From Strix aluco (taxonomy: Eukaryota; Chordata; Aves; Strigiformes; Strigidae): 64,000 bases of DNA. Below the pieces are notes generated by a model. The model was not told the DNA's origin. It worked only from the letters and a program-made list of their open reading frames with translations, and made no database searches. This document shows, piece after piece, positions 25,585 to 37,349 of the stretch (position 1 is the first letter of the stretch; each line of letters begins with the position of its first letter). A program made the translations under genes and the position numbers. The stretch is taken from NCBI RefSeq assembly GCF_031877795.1, contig NC_133939.1:4507698-4571697 (forward strand), written 5' to 3'.

Positions 25585-26845
25585 CTGTCAAGCCGAAATG
25601 CATACGGTATAAATAAAACACATATGATAAAGAAGTTTTGAAATTACACAGCACAAGGTGGAACATGTGTAACACGTTCCACCTCAGGTCAATACAGAGT
25701 TAGCTGTGACCAACCTCAAACCTTTACCAGCTCAAAGCAAGTAAGTACACCCCTGAGCCCCATCTTTCAGGTGGCCTTTGACGTTGTCCAGGGAGTCTGG
25801 TCTCCAGGGTTTGTACTGCACTTTCCTGGGACAGTCAGCTGTGTTTTACATATACTGCCTTAGAAAAGAGATCACACCCTCACAGTGAGTGTCAGGCACT
25901 CGGAAGACGACTCTTAAAATTTACAGCTATAGATTCTCTATCCACAATCAAAAGCATCTTTTTCCTCATGGATTTTTTAAAAGCTTTGTTTAAAAGGGAT
26001 AATGGCCAACCATGATATTCCTCCTCAAAGGAAGCACCCCTCAGAAGTCTAATCAATGTCTTAACGTCTCGGTTCAATATTCAGCATATTTCCATGAGCT
26101 GTATCAGAACACACTTCTAGAGGAAACCCAAGTCCAGCTAACAAGAAACTTGAAGTGAAATGTGTCAAACTGTTAACAATGACAGCAAACCTTGGTCCTG
26201 TGTTCAGCATCCCTGTATCTACTGAACACTTCAGCGTGCAACTGCAACCTGAACAGTCACTCACAAGGTGCTAGAAAATACGTATTCACACCACAACCTC
26301 AGCCAAACCGAGTAGCCCTTGTGACAAAGCAGGGAGTAGGCAACAGCTCAAAAATAAAGCTAATCTCTCCTTTGAATTTCTTGCCCTGGAGTCACCAATA
26401 CTTCAACCACAGGAATTTGGGGACAGCTTATTCAGCTGGTTCAATTTTGATTAGTTAACTTTGTACACAGACAGCCTGCATGTTAGACAAGGTAGTATCC
26501 ATCTTCCAAACACTAACATAAAGCTAGAACAGAGGCGTATAGCTGGAGTACCTTCCCTTCTGTGATTTTTATCCAAATAAAAAAATAAAACCACACCAGA
26601 AAACTACTCCTGCCTGTGCCTGAATCAGATCAAATTTGCACTGCTAGGCAAAGCATTAGAGGATATATTCAGCAGGAACAACAGAGGAATAACACCCAAG
26701 ATAAAATGGCCTGTCCAGATGAGCTGGGACTTGTTGGTAAAATTAGCTATCCAATAGCATACTTGCTCAGAGTAGCTTTAACATCTTACTTCTAAATTAA
26801 TGAAAACTATTTACCACTCTTCATAAAAGCAAATTTTTCACTAAC
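25585..26845 (-). other. DBR1: DBR1 intron 4
   Basis: A 1.26-kb intron. A perfect 9-bp inverted repeat lies at 25656-25684, about 70 bases upstream of the exon 5 acceptor on the transcribed strand. No gene or retroposon is recognised. Confidence 0.85.
25656..25684. repeat. 9-bp inverted repeat near the DBR1 exon 5 acceptor
   Basis: The arms AGGTGGAAC and GTTCCACCT are exact reverse complements separated by 11 bases. The inner bases GTGT and ACAC could extend the stem on one side of a bulge. Confidence 0.85.
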
Positions 26846-26931
26846 CTGCTTGAGTTTGAAGACTTCGATATTCCTCACGTGGTAAGCGCTTCTAATTGTT
26901 TGCTGGTTGTATGGTGGACACTCAAAGTGGC
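26846..26931 (-). CDS. DBR1: DBR1 exon 4
   Basis: Eighty-six bases: the last two of glycine codon 135, then residues 136-163. It begins [20 protein letters not shown] and ends IEVFKLKQ, matching human [20 protein letters not shown] to KLKQ. The acceptor is TTTCAG and the donor GTTAGT. The segment is a conserved insertion of the DBR1 phosphoesterase domain that helps shape the lariat recognition surface. The frame is closed on both sides by neighbouring exons. Confidence 0.98.
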
Positions 26932-28681
26932 CTGAAACAATGAAAAAAAGAGTAGTTGCCTGAATCAATAATTCCCTCCTAACTGTCTTTGCAAGGTAGC
27001 TTCTGGGGGGCACACAGACACGCAGAGCAATCCCAAATACAAGGCTGCCAATAACCAAAGGAGATACTGTACTTCCTTTACATGAGGCTTACACCAACAA
27101 GCCGCCAACTTTTTATGTGAGAAGCGAATATGTTGTAAAAACACGTGTACAACAATGAGCAGTTCTTCCATTCAGTGTCTTAATTTCATAAATACAGAGA
27201 ATACGGTAATTCAGTTGTGGAAACAAAAAACAGGAGTTTAACTCCAATACTTAAAACCCAGGATCTGTCTAAAACACGTAACTTTTGGCAGAAGGATTTA
27301 TGTGCTTAATTCCCAAATGAGGTTTTGTACCTCCCTGGTGAGATAACACCCCTCAGTACTTCCCGACACCCCCGACCTCCACAGTTACGCTGCATAGCCA
27401 TGTGCAATAACACAGAGAGAGAGCTTTTCACTGCACAGCCATGAAACATAGGTATCTGCTCATGGCTACCCAGGCAAACACGCTGGCGCAGCCCAAGAAC
27501 ATAAGGTAGACGGGAACAAGCAGAAGTTGGGCACTGACATAGCGAGAGCACAGAGCAAGCCTCTATGAGTAGTCGGTGACCAGAACATAAGTTAGGATAT
27601 AACAACTCAGAGGTATAAACTAAAAGATCATGAAGTACTGCCTGAGATCTGACTCCTGACTGGGGCCACCAAAGCTGTGATTTTTTTGTGTTTAAAGAGT
27701 GCTGCCACCAACCATGACACTACAGCTTAACAGATTCAGCAGCAGCTTAAACATGCCTTTAACTGCCCAGAAGTACCACATATTCTGGAAGCGCAAACGG
27801 GTACCCTGTCAAAAGGGACGTGGTCTCCAACTTTGCCCTGGGAGAAGAAACCTGAATGCCTACCAGAGCTCCTACATACTCTTAACAATGAACAGAAAAA
27901 TTATGTTTTTAGCAGTTAGCATTATTGTCAAAAGAATTCTTATCTCCCACATGCACATTCAGGCCTACAAACTGTATGCTTGCTAACAAGAAATTTAATT
28001 AGCACTGATAGTATTAGACAGAATCAGGTGTTCTAGGAAACTGGTTCAGTCCTTTGCAGCTTGAAAGCCATCTGCAAAGCTTCTCTGAAGCAGTATGTTA
28101 CTAGAGGTAATATTACTGTACAGTAATCACAAGTAAGAGACCACTATTTCACGTGTTGAGGTGATTAGAAAGACTGAACTATCCTCTATTTGCTGACACC
28201 AAGTATCATCTGTGACCAGACTTCTGTCTGCTGATGGAGGCAGAAGGAAGGAAGAACTTCCAAGGAAGAACTCTTGAATACACAAGCATATAACCAGGAG
28301 GAACCGATCCCGAGATGCACTGACACTAAACCTCAGCTCAAGACAATACATTTGTACAGTATCACACTTATAAACTGACTGCTTCACACAAGAAAAACTA
28401 AACGCTCTTGCACTGTACGCTAAAAGGACGCTAGCATGGAAAAATCAAGACTGTTCCAAAAACAACATTCAAAAGGTGCACTGCTTCCTGCTGTGGTCGC
28501 CAGGCAGCTACCGACTCATCTACCGCCTCCAGAGAAACCCGCACGTTGAGCCAAGAGAGGCTTCCAGCACAAGCGTCGGTTCAGAGAAGAGGAGGCACAA
28601 TGAGACCCCCCCGCGACAGCTCGGGCCCAGCGCTGCCCTCCCCGCTGCCCGCCCAGCCGGGCCCGCTCTGTCCCGCCATAC
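26932..28681 (-). other. DBR1: DBR1 intron 3
   Basis: A 1.75-kb intron from the GTATGG donor to the TTTCAG acceptor. Its upstream end is still within the GC-rich island. No other feature is recognised. Confidence 0.85.
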
Positions 28682-28762
28682 CTTTCCGGTAGTCGTGAGA
28701 CTTGAAGATGCCCGAGATGCCGCCGATCCTCACGCCGCGGAACCGCACCACGCCCGCGTAAC
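28682..28762 (-). CDS. DBR1: DBR1 exon 3
   Basis: Eighty-one bases give the end of glycine 108, residues 109-134 and the first base of glycine 135. It begins [20 protein letters not shown] and ends SHDYRK. Human has [27 protein letters not shown]. The acceptor is CCTAG and the donor GTATGG. The RIGGISGIF strand and loop is a core part of the calcineurin-like phosphoesterase fold. It is separated from exon 2 by an intron of only 86 bases (28763-28848). Confidence 0.98.
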
Positions 28763-28848
28763 CTAGGGGAGACGGGAGGGCGGCTCGTCACGGCGGGGCC
28801 GGGGCAGGGCAAGGGGCTAGAGGGGAAAAAGCCGCCGGGGGACCCTAC

Positions 28849-28973
28849 CGAGGTAGTAGATGTTGGGAGCCACCCACCCGCCGTAGGGCAGCTCCTGCAG
28901 GTGGTTGGACGCCTCGTGGTTCCCGCCGATGAACACCGTGAGGACCGGGGCCTTCTTCTCGCCGGAGTAGTAC
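28849..28973 (-). CDS. DBR1: DBR1 exon 2 (GNHE metal-binding motif)
   Basis: This exon has 125 bases: the last base of arginine 66, residues 67-107 and the first base of glycine 108. It begins [20 protein letters not shown] and continues [21 protein letters not shown]. The GGNHE motif supplies N84 and H85, the metal ligand and the catalytic histidine of the metallophosphoesterase family. The acceptor is CCGCAG and the donor GTAGGG. Flanking introns are very short, 83 bases to exon 1 and 86 to exon 3. Identity to human in this segment is almost complete. Confidence 0.98.
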
Positions 28974-29056
28974 CTGCGGAGACACAACAGCTGCCGTAGC
29001 GGGGCGGGCCGGGGCCGGGCGGGGCAAGGCCGGGGCCAGGCCGGGGCCGCGCTCAC

Positions 29057-29253
29057 CGGTAGAAGGTCTGCATGTGGCGGTACTTGGCGGGCACGGCCAT
29101 GCAGCGCAGGTCCGCCTCGTTACGCACGGCCTGGAAATCGCCGCAGCAGAGCAGCAGATCGGGCCACACGTTGTGCCGCCGCTGCAGCAGCTCCAGCGTC
29201 TCGTACATCTTGTCCAGGGCGCCATGGCAGCACCCCGCCACCGCCACCTTCAT
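29057..29253 (-). CDS. DBR1: DBR1 exon 1 (start codon, lariat debranching enzyme)
   Basis: The ATG at 29253-29251 opens residues 1-65 and two bases of arginine 66. It begins [20 protein letters not shown] and contains the core motifs CCHG (C8, H10) and [19 protein letters not shown] (D39), then [13 protein letters not shown]. Human DBR1 starts [20 protein letters not shown], which fixes the start. An in-frame upstream methionine codon 16 codons earlier gives an Ala/Arg-rich extension with no counterpart, so I reject it. The donor is GTGAGC. Together with exons 2-8 this gives an intact enzyme with C8, H10, D39, N84, H85, H174, H226 and H228 all present. It acts in the nucleus on intron lariats after splicing. 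Confidence 0.98.
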
Positions 29254-29270
29254 CGCCGCCGCTCCCCGCC

Positions 29271-29280
29271 GCGCAGGCGC
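29271..29280 (-). promoter_or_regulatory. NRF1-like motif, proximal
   Basis: GCGCAGGCGC on the plus strand, the reverse complement of the distal motif, 18 bases upstream of the DBR1 ATG. It differs from the NRF1 core (GCGCATGCGC) at one position. It may lie in the 5' UTR. Confidence 0.35.
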
Positions 29281-29321
29281 CGCGCCCGCCTTCCCCGTCA
29301 CCGCCCGCCCCCCTCCCCGCG

Positions 29322-29331
29322 GCGCCTGCGC
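29322..29331 (+). promoter_or_regulatory. NRF1-like motif, distal
   Basis: GCGCCTGCGC, one mismatch from the NRF1 core, about 70 bases upstream of the DBR1 ATG in the CpG island. Oriented opposite to the proximal copy. Confidence 0.35.
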
Positions 29332-29600
29332 GTTGGCGGGAGTCGGGGGCCGCCGCCCGCCTCGGCCCGGCCCGGGAGGCTCCTGACCGCCGAGGGTTAG
29401 GAACCGCCGGTGCCTTTCTCTCCTCCCCGCGGAGTAGGAGACGCTGCTCCCCTCGCTCCAGCAAGCAGCAGGCGCGGAGCCAGGGGAGCGCAGCCCGCAG
29501 CTCCCGGGCCTGCCTTGCGCGGGGGCAGCGAAAGCTTGACGTGTTTCTCACGGCGCGGCGCAAACAGCGCAAGTGGAGCGGTGGCGGAGCAGCGGCCGTG

Positions 29601-31899
29601 CACGCTTTCGCCTGAGGTGTGCCAACAAAAGGCCGGCTTCGTGTTTGCAAAGGACAGGCCGTCCCTGCAGTGCTCTTGTCCTGCCAGTCCAGCATCAGGC
29701 AGGCCTGGTTTTAGCGTAGTCAAGCACTGGCTTCTTGCAGCTTGCTACCACGCGAGCCGTCAGCGGGCAGTGACTTTACCAGGGCAGTGACTTTACGAGG
29801 CAGGGTGGGTGAGAAACGGGGCCTCTCCCCTTTCACTTGCAGCCTCTCGGGCTCCCCCTGGGAGAGCACCCATTTCTCCACTTGAAGGGCAGTGCACTGG
29901 ATCACAGCATGGTATTTGGCCATCACGGAATAAAACCACTCCAGACTTTTTCCACTGTTTGGGGTTTTTTTTAGCAGTCAAGGGATTGAACAAAAGTACA
30001 AGAACATAGTTAAGCATTAACTTGCTACCACTTACCCTGTAATCATGGAACCGAGAGACATTCCTGGTCCCCTACGGTAGCGAGTATTACATAATGGCCT
30101 CTGTTTTGATACTAAGAAAATATGAGTGTTCTCTAATAATTTCACAATGTTGGGTTACTGTGTGTTCTCTGGGGCTCTCATCCAAGCCTAGCTGAAGTGG
30201 AGGGGAAAGTTCCTCTGGCTTTCAAACCCCACAAGCGTTCACAGTAACCGCGCAGACAGAAGTGCTCCGAGGTGTACTTAGCTCTTTCACCCGCTCTGCA
30301 GAGACTTACCAGGGCGTAGTGTGAGAACCCGGTCGGTCCAACACATTGCCTGGGAAGGCTTGGCAGCTTCTCTGGGCAAGAACAGCGGCCCCTCGCATTT
30401 GCCACGTCTCTGACTTCCTGAAAGGAAGCGGGTGAAAGACAGAAAAGGTCCATGAGTCTCTGGAAGGTACCACCTTACCCAAGATAAACTGTTGTGGGGG
30501 GCTTCCTGAGACTGCCAGCAGACGCTTCTCCCGCCTACCCAAATTCATCCCCACTCAGTCAAGGTAAGCTGATACTGTAATTGTAATTCCTGGGTTTGTT
30601 AGCTCGGGCTCATTTCTCGTACTCCATGTGCCACTTATCCCAAGTGAATTGGTGCACAGTAAAGTCTGTAAGGGTTTTTTTAATGTTGTAGCATTCAAGT
30701 ATTTGTACACTATTCATTATGCATCTCAACATCCCTAATTTACCCCTGGGTGTTCACTGAGCAAAACTGCTCTGAACTTCCCACAGCAGTCTCCCACAAA
30801 GGGAGGCAGCCATGCTACTATTTACAGGGTAAGTAGCAGCAAGTTAATGCTTAACTATGTTATTGTAATTTTATTCAATCCTTCAAGACTGTTTAAAAAA
30901 ACCATGTGACTGAACGGCAGCTCTTCCCCCACATGACTAGCGCATGCTTGGCTGTGGATCGGGCTTTGCAGTCACACTCCCTTGCCCCGATGTGCTCACG
31001 CACGTCTCTCGCCTGGATGTCCAGGCCTACAGCAGAGGACCTGCACTTCTCTGAAGTGACCGAGCACCCATCCTGTCCTGCGTGACAGGCGGAGGAACTG
31101 TGAGGGAAGAAGGGAAGAGTCCCAAGAAACAGGCTCAGATCAGTGGATTGTTTGGGTGGGAGGTATCTGCCCCTTTGGCTGTTGCCCACCTACACTGACC
31201 AGTAACGTGGGTTTTTTTCCTGAGCTAACTATGGTAATTTAGTGCCATGGAAGTAGTTCAGCTTCCCTCTCTGGAGAAATGGGGAAGAATGAAAGGCACC
31301 TAAGGGCCTGGGGATGACAGGGTTGCTTCCCTCATCTTTGAGAACGGAATGAGTGGAGACTTTCCTGTCAAATGCTTTCTAGCACTTTTAGAAAATACTA
31401 GAAGATTTTCTAGCACGTTTAGAAGATACTAAAATGAAGAGGAACAGCAAAAGGGAGGCATCTGTATCTGACTTTGGGGAGGGATAGCATGGCCGAGAAG
31501 GGAGGTACAAGCGAGAAGCGCTGGGAGAGCGTATGTGTGAAGGAGAGGGAGATATAATGGAGGTCCAAGAGACAAATCTGGTGTGTTCCAGCTGAGGTTT
31601 TGAGACGTCCCTGTAAGCCGTGAGGCACGGGATAGCAGGTTGGCGTGCATGTGTGTGACTGAACAACCAGACAAGAGTTCAAAGCTCCCTTGGAAAAAGA
31701 CCCCACGAGGTTGGTGTATCAGGACGCTTACCTGCAGCAATGTTCTGGTGTCTTTGGGCACCTCCTACCCCAGCACTGTGTAACTGCAACATAAAAACAC
31801 GACTTGCAGCGCAGCAAAACGCGCTGTCAACGCAAGGCCCGCTCCAGGCCTAGCCGCTGAGGTGCGGGAGCTGCCTTCCCCTTCCAGTTGCGCTTTGGC
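29601..31899. other. Divergent intergenic region between DBR1 and PPP2R3A
   Basis: About 2.3 kb between the DBR1 and PPP2R3A CpG islands. I see no convincing gene. A two-copy tandem repeat lies at 31378-31431. Short open frames on both strands have no recognisable similarity. The two genes are transcribed away from each other, so shared regulatory elements are possible. Confidence 0.7.
31378..31431. repeat. Two-copy direct repeat, period 31
   Basis: Two 23-base copies beginning TCTAGCAC (31378-31400 and 31409-31431) differ at two positions. They are separated by eight bases. Confidence 0.85.
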
Positions 31900-32900
31900 T
31901 CTTCTCCCTCTTTAATTTCCACCTTTTCGCGGAGGCGCCCATCCCGCGGTTTTGCCGGAGGGCACTACTAATGGCCTCGAGCCGAAGAGAGCTGAAAACC
32001 CGCTGAAGCCAAGAGATGAAGCAACCGCGTCGCCGGATTTCTCGAGCGGCTGACGGAAAACAAAAACCACCGTCCGGGACGCCGCGTCCTGGTGCCCCGC
32101 AGGCCCGGGCCGGGCGGCGGTGAGGGACGCGGGGGACGGGACGGGGCGCTGGGGCTGAGGCGGGGGCCCAGCCGCCGCCTCCTCACGGCGCCTCTGAGGA
32201 GAGGGAGGGGCGCGGCGCGTGCACCCGCGCGGGGGTGGGGGGTGTCCTCCCCCCCCCCAACTCCCCCTCTTCCTCCCCGCCCTCAGCGCGGGCAGCGCCA
32301 TTCCGCCGCCGCCGCCCCCTCACAGCCCGGCCGCGACCTGCGCGCCCGGGGCCGCCCTCCTGCTCCGCGCCGCGCCGCGCCTCCAGGGCGGGGCCCCCCG
32401 CCGCGCGGAAGGGGCCGGCCGGGCCGGGCTGGGGCGGGCGGCAGAGCGCGCCCGGCGGCGGGAGCGGCGGCGCCGGCATGGGACGGGGCGCTGCCCCGGC
32501 GGGTAGGTGCCGGGGCGGGACGGCGGGGCGCGGCGGCAGCGCCCGCGGGGCTGGGTCGGGGCCGGGGCCGAGCGGCCGCCGTCTCTCCCCGGCGGCGGGG
32601 GCAGCGGTGGCTCCGTCTCCTCAGGGCCCGGCGGCGGGGGCAGGTGCCGGGCGGGCCCCGGGGTGGGGGGCGCCGGTGCGTTGTCTGTGGTGAACCGTCC
32701 CGGCGCGGCGTGTCTCGGGGGCCGCGGTGCCGGCGGTGACAGGGCGCGGGGAGGGAGCTGCGGGCCGAGCGGCCCGGCCCGGCGGGGCGGTGTGCGGGGG
32801 GGCTGCGCCCCGCGGGGGGCTGCGGCGAGCGGGGATGGAATGGAGTTACCAGGTAACGCACGGGTGCGCGGGGAGGAAATGCTTCTCGCATCGCACGCGT
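31900..32900. promoter_or_regulatory. PPP2R3A: CpG island, likely PPP2R3A (PR130) promoter
   Basis: About 1 kb of CpG-dense DNA with no TATA box. It is the only CpG island upstream of the PR130 coding exon on the plus strand, so I infer it holds that promoter. GC-rich open frames on both strands here are composition artefacts. Confidence 0.65.
32300..32502 (+). other. PPP2R3A: Probable PPP2R3A non-coding exon 1 (PR130)
   Basis: The coding exon at 45276 begins with a splice acceptor and 506 bases of 5' UTR, so a non-coding upstream exon must exist. In the island a donor GTAGGT at 32503 is a plausible end of that exon. An alternative is CAG followed by GTAACG at 32853. The start is a guess. 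A cDNA end would settle the boundaries. Confidence 0.4.
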
Positions 32901-35900
32901 TTAAGTTGTGAAGACCGGTACTGCGTGGTGTTGTGGAGGCCGAGGCTATAAATTGTCTCCAAAGAGTTTTGACAAAGTGCTGAGAGGCATCACGGCGTTT
33001 CAGCACGGTGACCGGGCTGTAGTTCCCAGTTCAGGATGGCCCGAAGCTGTTACGGTGAGGCGGGAGGTTAACACCGGTGAGGGATCGCCTCTGCTTAGGC
33101 TGCTCTTTTTTTGTGAACACTGCCCCCAGGACCTTTAATATTCTTCAGTGAAGTTGTTAATACGTGGTCATGAAAGTAGGATTTTTATTTTTTATTTTCC
33201 CCGAAGTTTTTCTTCATGAGCAAGAAAGGGAACAGCTTTGACTACAAGACTCCTTGGTTCATGGGTGCGCAAATCCAAGATTAAGTTTGGCATAAACTGA
33301 TAAAACTGAATAACTAATGGATTGATTTACTGAAGGACGTGTTCCTACTGGAATAATACTCTGAAGGTCATCAGACTGCACTGGTCTCAAGTAATGTAAA
33401 TATTTTTAAGCCTGAGACAAATTATATTACCTCTGTTCTTCACGCTAAAGAAGGAAGCCCTGGAAGACGTGCTGTTCTGTGCCCCCATCTTTCCTGTAAG
33501 GGCAGGCTAGCAGTGCAAAGGGAAGAATTCAAGCAAAGAAGCAGTAGTTCCCCAAGCTGTTTGCTGTTGAAGGGCTGCCTGAAGGGCTGGGTATGTTTTT
33601 CTTGGTGGTGGTCTTTACCTCACATGATCTGATGCCTGCTTCAGGAAATAAGTTTTCCAAGCGTTTACTTAAAATAGCTGCCTTCTCTCTTGATTATTTT
33701 TTTGTGAATCTCTCAAACTTGGTAGGTCTGCTCTCGTGGGTTATGTAGGGGGAAGTTATTTTTGTGCGAACGTAGAGGAGATTGTCAGTACTATTAGTCT
33801 TCTCTCAGTTTTGTAAAATTCTGTATTTAAAGTCTGCTGGATTCTGAGAAGTTGAAGCAAGAGAAAGTGGTGGGTTTGGGTTTTTTTCTTCAGTATTTAT
33901 GTATCTGGAAGTGGTAACATGCTGTATCAGTTGAGACTGATTTACATTTGACTTAAGGTAAAATGAGAGAAAAGTTTACGTGGCCTGGTGGTGCATAGCC
34001 ACTTTCCACTACCTAGACCTTTTGTAACCACAGTCATGTGTCGTATTATTTTGTACTCATAATTCACACAGAAGTGCAGCGTTAAAGGTAGCTGTGGGCA
34101 AAGTGCCTCAAGTTAAGTTGACCGATGTGTGACTGCCAAATACTGCAGAGATTCACTGGTAAAACATCTATTTCATTTCCTTCAGCTGCAGCCTGTGGAG
34201 CAGGTGATGAATATTGCGGCTCAGGCAGTTCAGAAATCTGTGTAGTGGAGCCCTGTGGTCTAACACTCACTAGCGGTAGCCCTGGAGGTATAAATATGAT
34301 GCCACACAGTGGAATCTGTGTTTTCCAGGGTTTGTTTTTGTTTGGTTGGTTTTGTTTTTCTTTTTTTGTAAGGACCTTTCTCCATCCTTCCTGCAGGCGC
34401 TTTCCCTCCTTGAATTACACAGCAAACCTGACTTTAAACGGTAACTCTGAACTGAGTATATTGTGGTCCAGTACAGAGGTTGCTGTGCGGTCTTGCTTCG
34501 CTTTCTTTCTATAAATGTTTTCCAATACTGTTTTTACTTAAATGTTTGCATGCTATTCTTCCCCGTAAGCCTAGGTTTTTCTCCTGTTACACAGAAGGGA
34601 AGTTTTCTGAAGACTAAATTAGAGCTTAAATCCTGTGCTCCAATTCCGGCAGAAACTGGACAGCAGAGTAGAACTGTGGGAGGAAGGGAATTTTCTCATT
34701 CATAATTAAGGTAGTTAAGTGCCGTCTGAAAGAACTGATTTCATGTGTGCTATGGGACAAGCTCCTTCCAGCAGACTTCACTGTTGTATTTCCTCTGCTG
34801 CTTATGTCCCTGGATCTGATTTGTGGAATTTCTGATGTAAAGGCAGTTGCAGCTGAGCAGGTGCTGTGCTTTGACCATATGAAACATTCTGTAATGTCAC
34901 ATACTTTGGAAAATCAGGCCTTGAGCCCTGGAAACTGATGTATTTTCTTTGCCACAATTCTTGCAGGGTAAAATGAGGATAATACTAGAAAGTAAGTTAA
35001 TGTTTAAGTAGCATGCAGATGGAGAAATTAATAGTTCTGATTGCAGAATAGTGTGTGAACAGGATACAGGAAGCAATACCTGAGGTGACACATGTAACAA
35101 GCAAGACTTAAAAATGACTATTCATTTTAATGAGTATTCAGATTCATGATTGTGAACACTGCTGTTCACTCAAGTTAGAATAAGGGAATCTTTATATTTA
35201 TCTGGTTTTCTGTTTCTTGTGTGTATCACTTGTCTTTTTAATCTGCTTCTGTTTAAATACACAGAGGAAAAAGAGAAATTTATGGAAGTTCTTTTTTTTT
35301 GTTTTGTAAAGCTCCCTGGGTTAGTAAACATAAAGGGGAAATTACTTCCTCTGTCTTACTGGGATGTCAGGCTAAAACACCCTTAATTTTCCTTTGCAGA
35401 GGAAAGGGGATAGAAAAGTTGTGCTCCCTTAAGTTACATGTTACTTTGATCACACTGATCTGTGCCTCTGGTGTGGCTTATCAAAGTCATAAGCAGTAAA
35501 AGCTGTAGCAGTGCCAAACTCCTTAAATGCTAGGACATGCTGCACCTTTTGGCGTAATTTGTTACATTTCAACAGCTGCTCCTCTGCAGAGTGTGAGATG
35601 GAGGCTGGCAGGAATGGGCTTGTGGAAGATATGACTGGTGGAAATGACTGCTTGCTTTTTACTCCTGTGATTATGCCTCAGAGGAGAGGATGGGCACACA
35701 GCACAGAATCGGAGCGTTTCTCTCCAGCTCAGTGTTTGCGTTCTCATCACTGACCTGTGGAAGAGCTGTCGTACTCCACCTGGGGCCGAGTATGGGCTGG
35801 GAACCGAGACTACCCTAGAGAAATGGACTGTCACCTTAGGCAATGACAACTTTACCCAAATCTTGGATGCGTGAGGAAATAAGTGAATAAAGAGCAGTGC

Positions 35901-37349
35901 GGTACAGATAAGACACAAAGTCAGATAAGACGGCAATGAGAAACGCATGAACTCTGAATAGGTGGGCAATGAATTTAAAACAAATTTTGTTTTAGTTGTT
36001 ATTAAATTTAAAATCTATTTTAGTCTGCAGATGGCTAGTCTACTACAGGAGAAATTTTACTGAACTTACAAGTAAGTTTCCAAGATGGTTTTGGGGAATC
36101 TGTAGATTGTAACCACAGTATCAACAAAGGTTAATGACTGAGGGAATGCCATCTTGGACACAACTCTCCCTTTGTTATCTTAACACTTTAATAAAATCAC
36201 TTTGATTTGCGTAAAGTAATTGGATACAGTTAATACTAAACTAACGGATTCCAGGGAAAATAAATGTATCTTGCTAATATGAAATTATCTCTTTCCATAT
36301 AAGGCTATAAACAGCTGAGACACATACTACTTAAGCTGGCTTTCTGACCTCTGCTCTGAGCCTTGCTAATTATGTGCTTTTGAAGTTTGTTCACCTCCTG
36401 TGTTTTCTGGTTGGTCACCTTATTTTCTGTCAGCCTGACAAAGCTCAGTTAGGCTTATGCTTCCTACAATTTTTTAACATTTTTTTTTACTCATGCCTTG
36501 CTAAGCTTCAACATGTGTGTTAATGTATTGGGGGCCTGTTAAGTGAGCTAAGATTAAATGGTAGTTCTATAGAGACATGGGGCTGGAACGGTGATTAGTT
36601 GGCAAATTATTTATACTTAACAGATTTGGTGTTATGTGGAAAAATTGTGTGAGCTTTTACTCTCTTGCTGTCTCATCTGTATAACTGGAAACCAGTCTCA
36701 TGGGACACAAATTCCTGTCTGGTCAGTTTTAGTTCCAAGTCTCTGTGCAAAGGGAAAGTTGAAGAAAGGTGTTTTAGAAAAGTTGAAAAGAGTGAAATCT
36801 TTCTTGAGATTATTAGTTGATGTCTGCCACAGCTGATACCCATAATGACAAGCTTTGCAAGGTCTGTACATTGGTTCTTCCCAAGAGGGTTTCTAGCTTA
36901 CTTGTGTTGAGGGACCCTGCGTGCTGGTGTTTGTGAAGGGTATAGCAGCCTGGGAACGTGGGATAACCCTGTGATTTAACCTGAAGGAATTACACAAACA
37001 ATACTGCATTCACTAACTGCAAGTCACTATTTTAGAACAGTTGTTTAGGGCCTCGTGCCAGGTTTATTTTTAAAAAAAAGGTGTAGATTATTGTTATTAA
37101 TACTAGCCCAAATCTCTTTTGAGCATTGGGCTTGGTTTCTGTTGCTGCTGTAGATGTGGACAGGTTGTATTTCAGTTAGTGTTGGGAGGGTTGTTTGGTT
37201 TTGGGCTTTTTTAGGCTAAATCTACTGAAGTGTATTGTCTAATGTAAAAATTGACTTCTCCAAATCCATACTGATTGCAAAGCAGTGTTTATCATCCTGT
37301 CAGAGACGGTGATTCTCAAGGTCATCTCTACTTGGAAGCCTGCCTTGAT

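Larger units (their letters stand above)
28590..29600. promoter_or_regulatory. DBR1: CpG island at the DBR1 5' end
   Basis: About 1 kb of GC-rich, CpG-dense DNA covers DBR1 exons 1-3, the two short introns between them, and the upstream region. No TATA box is seen. Two NRF1-like motifs face each other upstream of the start codon (29271-29280 and 29322-29331). Boundaries are judged by eye. Confidence 0.8.

Noticed and set aside
29120-29695. A 191-codon minus-strand frame over DBR1 exon 1
   Set aside because: It is a different frame from DBR1 in the same GC-rich DNA and has no recognised similarity.
32092-33006. Several overlapping 130-230 codon frames on both strands near 32.5 kb
   Set aside because: All are in the PPP2R3A CpG island and consist of Arg/Pro/Gly/Ala-rich sequence. 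No domain is recognised and the frames contradict each other.
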